From Roseicella aerolata (lineage in GTDB: Bacteria > Pseudomonadota > Alphaproteobacteria > Acetobacterales > Acetobacteraceae): a DNA stretch of 64,000 bases. The translations under genes and the position numbers were made by a program. Below, piece by piece: positions 60,003 to 64,000 of the stretch; positions within the stretch are counted from its first letter, which is position 1; the number at the start of each line of letters is the position of its first letter. The stretch is taken from positions 206,086-270,085 of the forward strand of contig NZ_JAJAQI010000002.1 of assembly GCF_020523605.1 (NCBI RefSeq), in the 5' to 3' direction. The notes under the pieces were generated by a model. It did no database searches and was not told the DNA's origin. It was given only the letters and a program-made list of their open reading frames with translations.

Positions 60003-61757
60003 TTATTCAATCCTTGGTTGAGGCACCAACTCGATCACAGTTGTGAGATTCGTGATCGGCGGCGTGACCCTGGCGTACAGCACGGGAACGGGCCGGACCA
60101 CGCCATAGGCCGGGCTCTCCCAGCCCTGCACCAGCGCGATGCCGGCCGAGGCATCGGCGATGATGCTGATGTGCCCGAGCGGTCCCTCCACCCCGTCCGC
60201 CCTCGGGCGCCATTCACCCGGCGCCAGGCGCCAGCGCAGCACCGCCTCCCGGAACGGGCCGCCGATGCGGTCCTCCACCACCCAGCGCCGGCCTTCGGGA
60301 CGGACCCGGCGCTCATGCCGCCGGCCGCGCCAGTCCCGCAGCCAGCCGCCCTCCGGCAGCGTGCCCGTCGCGGGCCAGCGGGCGAAGAGGAAGCGCGAGA
60401 GGCGCGGCATCTGGTCCTCGCCATCGAAGGCGATGGTGTTGTGCGCCGCCGTGCCGGTGAAATGGGCGTGCCACCAGGCGGCCTCGGGCGGCGGGTTGTA
60501 GGCGCCGGTGCCGCCATCCCGCAGCAGGGCGCGCGGCCCGTCCCAGAGATCGATATGCAGCAGGTCCGCCTGGCCGGGGCGGAAGCGCAGCGGGCCGGTG
60601 CGGAGGACGGCGCGAGCGCCCGCCGCGTGCCAGCCGCGCAGACCCTCCCCGGCCCAGACGGCGGGCGGCGGTGGCAGGCCAGCGCCGGCCGCCAGGCCGA
60701 GCCAGGCGCAGCCCGGCTCCTCCGCCAGGCCGGCCGAGGCGGCGCAGAACAGCCGCGCCGCCCGCTCCAGGCTCGGCCGCGCATCCTCGGCGCCGGCCAG
60801 CGCCAGATCGGCGAAGGCGGAGCCGTCCTGGTGGCCGAGGCGCGGTGTGGCGCCGGTTCCCGGGTCCGCCAGGCGGTGCAGCCAGTGGGTGGCGGCGCCA
60901 GCGCGCGCCAGCGCCTCCGCGCCCAGGGGGGGGCCATCGAGGCGCCGGGCCAGCCAGACGACGGCCGCCAGCACGTCCAGCAGCAGCCGGTGATAGCCGG
61001 TGGACAACTGGGCGAAGGCACCGTCCGGCGAGACCAGCCGCAGCAGGGCCGCCTCCAGCCGCCCTGCCCCGTCCGCGGCCCAGCGCCCCTCCTCCAGCAG
61101 CAGGCCGCAGGCCAGCAGCCCGGCGGCTTCGGAGACGGTGTGGTTGTTGTCCTGCGCCAGCGCATAGGCAGGCGTCGCGGCGATGCGCCGCCCATGCAGG
61201 GCGAGCAGCGCCCGGGCACCGGGCGGCGGCCCGCGCTCCGCCCCGAGCAGCGCCAGCGCCAGGCCGAGATGCAGGACGCGCAGCGCGGCTTCCTGCCCGC
61301 AGGCCCAGTTGGGTCCGCGGAAGGGAGGGTTCGCCGCCACCCAGTCGGCCAGCAGCGCCTCCGCCCGCGCCAGGTGCCCGCCCGTTGGCTCGAGCCGTGC
61401 CGCCTGGGCCAGCAGCGGCAGGTCCGCCCAGCGGTTGCGCTCCCAGACCGGGCGGATGTCGCCGGGCCGGAAGAGATCGAGATCGAGCGCATGCGCCATC
61501 GCCGCGAAGGGGCCGTGCCAGTCCGGCGGCGCAACCCCCGCGGCACGGCCCAGCACCGCAGCGCGGTGCCATGCCGGCAGGTCCGGCGGCGCTGGCGCGG
61601 CCGCGGGCAGGACGGGGCCCTGCGGTCGCGCGGCATCGGCCAATGCCCGCCGCGCGAGCGCCCGCCCCGGCCCGCGATGCCACGCCGCCAGCAGCACTGG
61701 CCGTGGCCCGAGCCGCCAGGCGGCATCCACCAGGCGGGCCGTCATGCTGTCCCGCAT
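60003..61757 (-). CDS. Heparinase II/III-like polysaccharide-associated protein
   Basis: About 584 residues. The N-terminal alpha/alpha toroid includes WERNRWADLPLLAQA, NWACGQEAALRVLHLGLALA, AQDNNHTVSEAAGLLACGLL with the NNH motif, and STGYHRLLLDVL; the C-terminal beta-sandwich has LLHIDLWDGPRALLRDGGTG-like and GTAAHNTIAFDGEDQMPR, the conserved histidine region. Such proteins in exopolysaccharide clusters are lyases or modify uronic-acid polymers. ATG 61757 or ATG 61745 may start; no clear ribosome site. Confidence 0.8.
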   Translation of the reverse strand: MRDSMTARLVDAAWRLGPRPVLLAAWHRGPGRALARRALADAARPQGPVLPAAAPAPPDLPAWHRAAVLGRAAGVAPPDWHGPFAAMAHALDLDLFRPGDIRPVWERNRWADLPLLAQAARLEPTGGHLARAEALLADWVAANPPFRGPNWACGQEAALRVLHLGLALALLGAERGPPPGARALLALHGRRIAATPAYALAQDNNHTVSEAAGLLACGLLLEEGRWAADGAGRLEAALLRLVSPDGAFAQLSTGYHRLLLDVLAAVVWLARRLDGPPLGAEALARAGAATHWLHRLADPGTGATPRLGHQDGSAFADLALAGAEDARPSLERAARLFCAASAGLAEEPGCAWLGLAAGAGLPPPPAVWAGEGLRGWHAAGARAVLRTGPLRFRPGQADLLHIDLWDGPRALLRDGGTGAYNPPPEAAWWHAHFTGTAAHNTIAFDGEDQMPRLSRFLFARWPATGTLPEGGWLRDWRGRRHERRVRPEGRRWVVEDRIGGPFREAVLRWRLAPGEWRPRADGVEGPLGHISIIADASAGIALVQGWESPAYGVVRPVPVLYARVTPPITNLTTVIELVPQPRIE

Positions 61758-61940
61758 CAATGCTGACGCATGCCTGCGGCCCCAAGCACCGGCGCCGTTC
61801 CCTGGGGCCCGGCAGCGCGCTGCTTGGTGCCGGCCGCCTGCGCGACCTCAGCCGTCAGTCCTGGCCGCCGGTCAGGCTTCGCGCGGGCTGGGATCGGGAC
61901 CCGATATGCCATTTCGCATACGAGTAGAGAATCATGTAGG
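61758..61940. promoter_or_regulatory. Divergent promoter region of the exopolysaccharide locus
   Basis: About 180 bp between the heparinase-like gene and the export gene. AT-richer near 61905-61945, where promoters of both directions may lie. No repressor site was recognised. Confidence 0.35.
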
Positions 61941-63896
61941 GTGGATGCAACCAAGCATCGTCGATTCGGTCACGGACCCAGAAGAAGGGGGGTCACCCTG
62001 ACACGCCGCCCCGGTTCTCCCCTGTCTCGCCGCCTCCTGGCGATGCTGCTGCCACTCCTCCTCCTGCCACACCCGGCGGCGGCGCAGGCGCCTGCCCCCA
62101 GCCCGTTCCTCTCCCCACCCTCCCTGCCCTCGACCCTGCCGGGCGGCCTGCCGGTGACGAGCCTGCCGCAGGCCAGCCAGCACGACATCCTGCAGCGCAT
62201 CCTGGATGCCGGTGCCGGCCGGCCGGTCCCGAGCCCGGCGCCGTCGCCACCGCTCGCCCCATCGGTCGCGCCCCCCCTGCCCGGCCTGCCGCCATCCATG
62301 CCGGAGGAGCCGCTCTCCCCGGCCGAGGCCTTCTTCACCGCCCGCGGCGCCGCCGCCACCTGCCAGCCCGCCCCCTGCTCGCCCGCGCCGCTGCGGCAAT
62401 TCGGCTATGACAGCCTGCGCGGGCTGCCGGCCGGGCAGCCCGCCGGGATCGGCTTCGGCGCCCTGCCAGAGGACTACCTGCTCGGCCGGGACGACGAGGT
62501 GGTGCTGGCCTTCCGCGGCCGCGCCCGGCAGACCCTCAGCCTGCGCGTCGGGCGCGACGGCATGCTGCTGGTCCCGGACCTCGCCCCCGTCCCCGCCGCC
62601 GGCCGGACGCTCCGGGAATTGCGCGCCGATCTCGAGGCCCGCGCACAGCGCGAACTCGGCGGCTCCGAGGTCTTCGTCTCCATCGGCCAGGTGCGGCAGA
62701 TCGCGGTCTTCGTGGGCGGGGAGGTGGCGCGGCCCGGGCTGCAGCCGCTGACCTCCATGGCCTCGGTGCTGGATGCGCTGGTCGCGGCCGGCGGGGTGCG
62801 CCGCACCGGCTCGCTCCGCGCCATCCGGGTGGAGGGCCCCGGGGGCCGCCGCAGCATCGACCTCTACCCCGTCATCGCCGGCGACGGCACGGCCCCGGAC
62901 CTCCGGCTGCGGGAGGGGGAGCGGATCCTCGTGCCGCCGCTCGGCGGGGTGGTGGCGATCGGCGGGGAGGTGACGCGCCCTGGCATCTACGAACTGCCCG
63001 CGGGCGCCGGCCAGGCGCCGCTCGCCGCGCTGCTGCGGTTGGCCGGGGAGCCGCTGCGCCCCGCCGGCAACCGCTTCCTGCTGCACGGCACGGATGCCGA
63101 GGGGCGCCGCAGCCTGCGCGAGATCGGCCCGCGGGACGCGCTGCACCGCGGTGACGCGCTGCGGGTGGAGCCCGGCTCGGATGTCATGGCGCAGGACCTG
63201 CGGCTGGCCGGGCACGTGGTGGCGCCGGTGCTGCGTTCGGCCGGTGGGCGGGCGCGGACGCTGCGCGGGCTGCTCTCCGACCCGCGGCTGGTGCGGGCGG
63301 ACCCCTATGCCCGGCTCGGTGTGGTCTGGCGGACCGATCCGCGGACGCGGACGCGGCAATTCCTCCCCTTCGACCTCGGCCGGGCGCTGCAGGGCCAGGC
63401 GGACCTGCCGCTGGCGGAGGGGGATGAGGTCATCCTGCTCGGCCTTGCGGATGTGCTGTTCCTGGCGAGCCCCGGCGTGCAGCAGGCGCTGCGCGGCGAC
63501 GCGCCGGAGCTGGGCGCGTCGCCGGTCGCCGCCCAGCCGCTGCCGGCCGCCGCCGGCATGCCGGGCGCGCCGCCCGGCGCCGCGGCGCCCCCGCCTGGCC
63601 AGCCCGCCACGGATTGCCCGGCCCTGACGCAGCTGACGGTCGCCGCCCAGGCCTCCCGCCAGCGCTTCGCCCATGCCCGCGCCGCCGGCTTCCCGGATTA
63701 CGGGCGGCAAGCCTGCCCGCAGATCTTCCTCGACTACCCGACGCTGCTGCCCTTCCTGCTGGACCAGAGCGTGCTGCTGACCGGGGAGGTGCGGCAGCCC
63801 GGCCTCTATCCCATCCTGAACGATACCGGCCTGGATGCCGTGCTGGCCGCGGCGGGCGGGGCGACCGACACGGCCGACCTCTCCGGTATTCGGTAG
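61941..63896 (+). CDS. Polysaccharide export protein (Wza/KpsD-like, SLBB domains), probably truncated
   Basis: Secreted outer-membrane export protein. The signal region LTRRPGSPLSRRLLAMLLPL ends at AAAQA. After a proline-rich linker comes the Poly_export domain (DYLLGRDDEVVLAFRG-, LSLRVGRDGMLLVPDLAPVP) and SLBB repeats (FVGGEVARPGLQPLTSM, IGGEVTRPGIYELP, LTGEVRQPGLYPILND). The last SLBB breaks off after GGATDTADLS with GIR-stop, although the domain normally continues, so the gene seems cut at 63896. Start candidates are GTG 61941, CTG 61998 (behind a G6 run) and ATG 62043; the last would remove the positive residues of the signal. Confidence 0.8.
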   Translation: MDATKHRRFGHGPRRRGVTLTRRPGSPLSRRLLAMLLPLLLLPHPAAAQAPAPSPFLSPPSLPSTLPGGLPVTSLPQASQHDILQRILDAGAGRPVPSPAPSPPLAPSVAPPLPGLPPSMPEEPLSPAEAFFTARGAAATCQPAPCSPAPLRQFGYDSLRGLPAGQPAGIGFGALPEDYLLGRDDEVVLAFRGRARQTLSLRVGRDGMLLVPDLAPVPAAGRTLRELRADLEARAQRELGGSEVFVSIGQVRQIAVFVGGEVARPGLQPLTSMASVLDALVAAGGVRRTGSLRAIRVEGPGGRRSIDLYPVIAGDGTAPDLRLREGERILVPPLGGVVAIGGEVTRPGIYELPAGAGQAPLAALLRLAGEPLRPAGNRFLLHGTDAEGRRSLREIGPRDALHRGDALRVEPGSDVMAQDLRLAGHVVAPVLRSAGGRARTLRGLLSDPRLVRADPYARLGVVWRTDPRTRTRQFLPFDLGRALQGQADLPLAEGDEVILLGLADVLFLASPGVQQALRGDAPELGASPVAAQPLPAAAGMPGAPPGAAAPPPGQPATDCPALTQLTVAAQASRQRFAHARAAGFPDYGRQACPQIFLDYPTLLPFLLDQSVLLTGEVRQPGLYPILNDTGLDAVLAAAGGATDTADLSGIR

Positions 63897-64000
63897 CAGT
63901 CACACCTCACGGCCCCGCGCGTAGCCGCGGCTACCACCCTAAAATCTCCCGGAATTTGGGAGGTTCAACGCATGAACGAGTTCGTGCTGCCCGGCTTGGT
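63897..64000 (+). other. Possible insertion boundary and start of another gene at window end
   Basis: Right behind the truncated export gene the DNA changes: AT-richer bases CTAAAATCTCCCGGAATTTG, a CTCCC/GGGAG hairpin around 63946-63962 and then a new ORF from ATG 63972 with GGGAGG eight bases before it. Its first residues are MNEFVLPGL and it runs off the window. It may be the left end of an insertion sequence with its transposase start; the family could not be named. Confidence 0.4.
63972..64000 (+). CDS. 5' end of an unidentified gene, cut by window edge
   Basis: Nine full codons are visible (MNEFVLPGL). A good ribosome site GGGAGG at 63958-63963 supports real coding. Too short to identify. 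Confidence 0.5.

Noticed and set aside
63897..64000. Naming the insertion sequence family at the window end
   Set aside because: Only nine codons of the following ORF are visible and no terminal repeat could be matched to a known family.
1..64000. CRISPR arrays, rRNA genes, prophage structural genes
   Set aside because: No regularly spaced short repeats, no rRNA-like sequence and no phage head, tail or integrase genes were found on either strand.

Overview
The DNA is very GC-rich (by eye around 70% or more outside one patch) with short gene gaps, many ATGA/GTGA overlaps and GTG starts. Its content, namely six Bug/TctC-type periplasmic binding proteins in 64 kb, lysA next to a TIGR02302/DUF4175 gene, hrcA, a SapC protein, a Gdx-type SugE and acidic Gly-Asp RTX proteins, fits an alphaproteobacterium of the Acetobacteraceae, Roseomonas-like. 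The genus is an inference from gene content; there is no rRNA here.

Layout. 1-795 is the end of a PQQ-type sugar dehydrogenase. 1090-5556(-) is a 1.5-kilo-residue RTX protein with a 414-bp tandem duplication. 5956-9956(-) is lysA followed by a DUF4175 membrane/coiled-coil protein. 10224-19722(-) is a catabolic and uptake block: MFS carrier, two paralogous TctC receptors, two coupled amidohydrolases, a sugar-type ABC binding protein with two permeases but no ATPase, and a Rieske protein. 19994-21500 holds a MarR-type regulator divergent from a phasin-like/HIRAN-like gene pair. 21606-21725(-) is a candidate small RNA gene with a consensus promoter and an intrinsic terminator. 21966-26656(-) holds a zinc-ribbon protein, a UxaA/GarD dehydratase with a TctC receptor, and a DUF1328 protein.

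27083-30187 looks like a decayed genomic island. It is bounded by an intact tRNA-Gly(CCC) and a degenerate 42-bp copy of that tRNA's 3' end, and contains a lower-GC GT-C-like membrane protein and an IS256-family transposase remnant. 30333-45800 carries hrcA, a GH1-like hydrolase, an enolase-superfamily enzyme, OpgH-type glucosyltransferase, TctC, sugE with a possible guanidine riboswitch, a GMC oxidoreductase, an ankyrin protein, an MFS carrier, TctC, a flavin monooxygenase and a DUF533 protein. 45891-46403(-) is a small RTX protein. 47217-50206(-) is a complete tctCBA transporter, followed by SapC. 51572-56869 has a MarR gene and a 29-codon membrane peptide divergent from a four-gene degradative operon (NicX-like, alpha/beta hydrolase, acyl-CoA dehydrogenase, acyl-CoA ligase). 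57057-63896 is an exopolysaccharide locus whose export gene stops abruptly near the window end.

Across the window there are at least nine copies of a roughly 80-110 bp intergenic element beginning TAGAGCRGATC. Most lie directly behind a gene in the same orientation, and in several copies the first three bases are the gene's stop codon. This family and the candidate small RNA are the least explained features seen.
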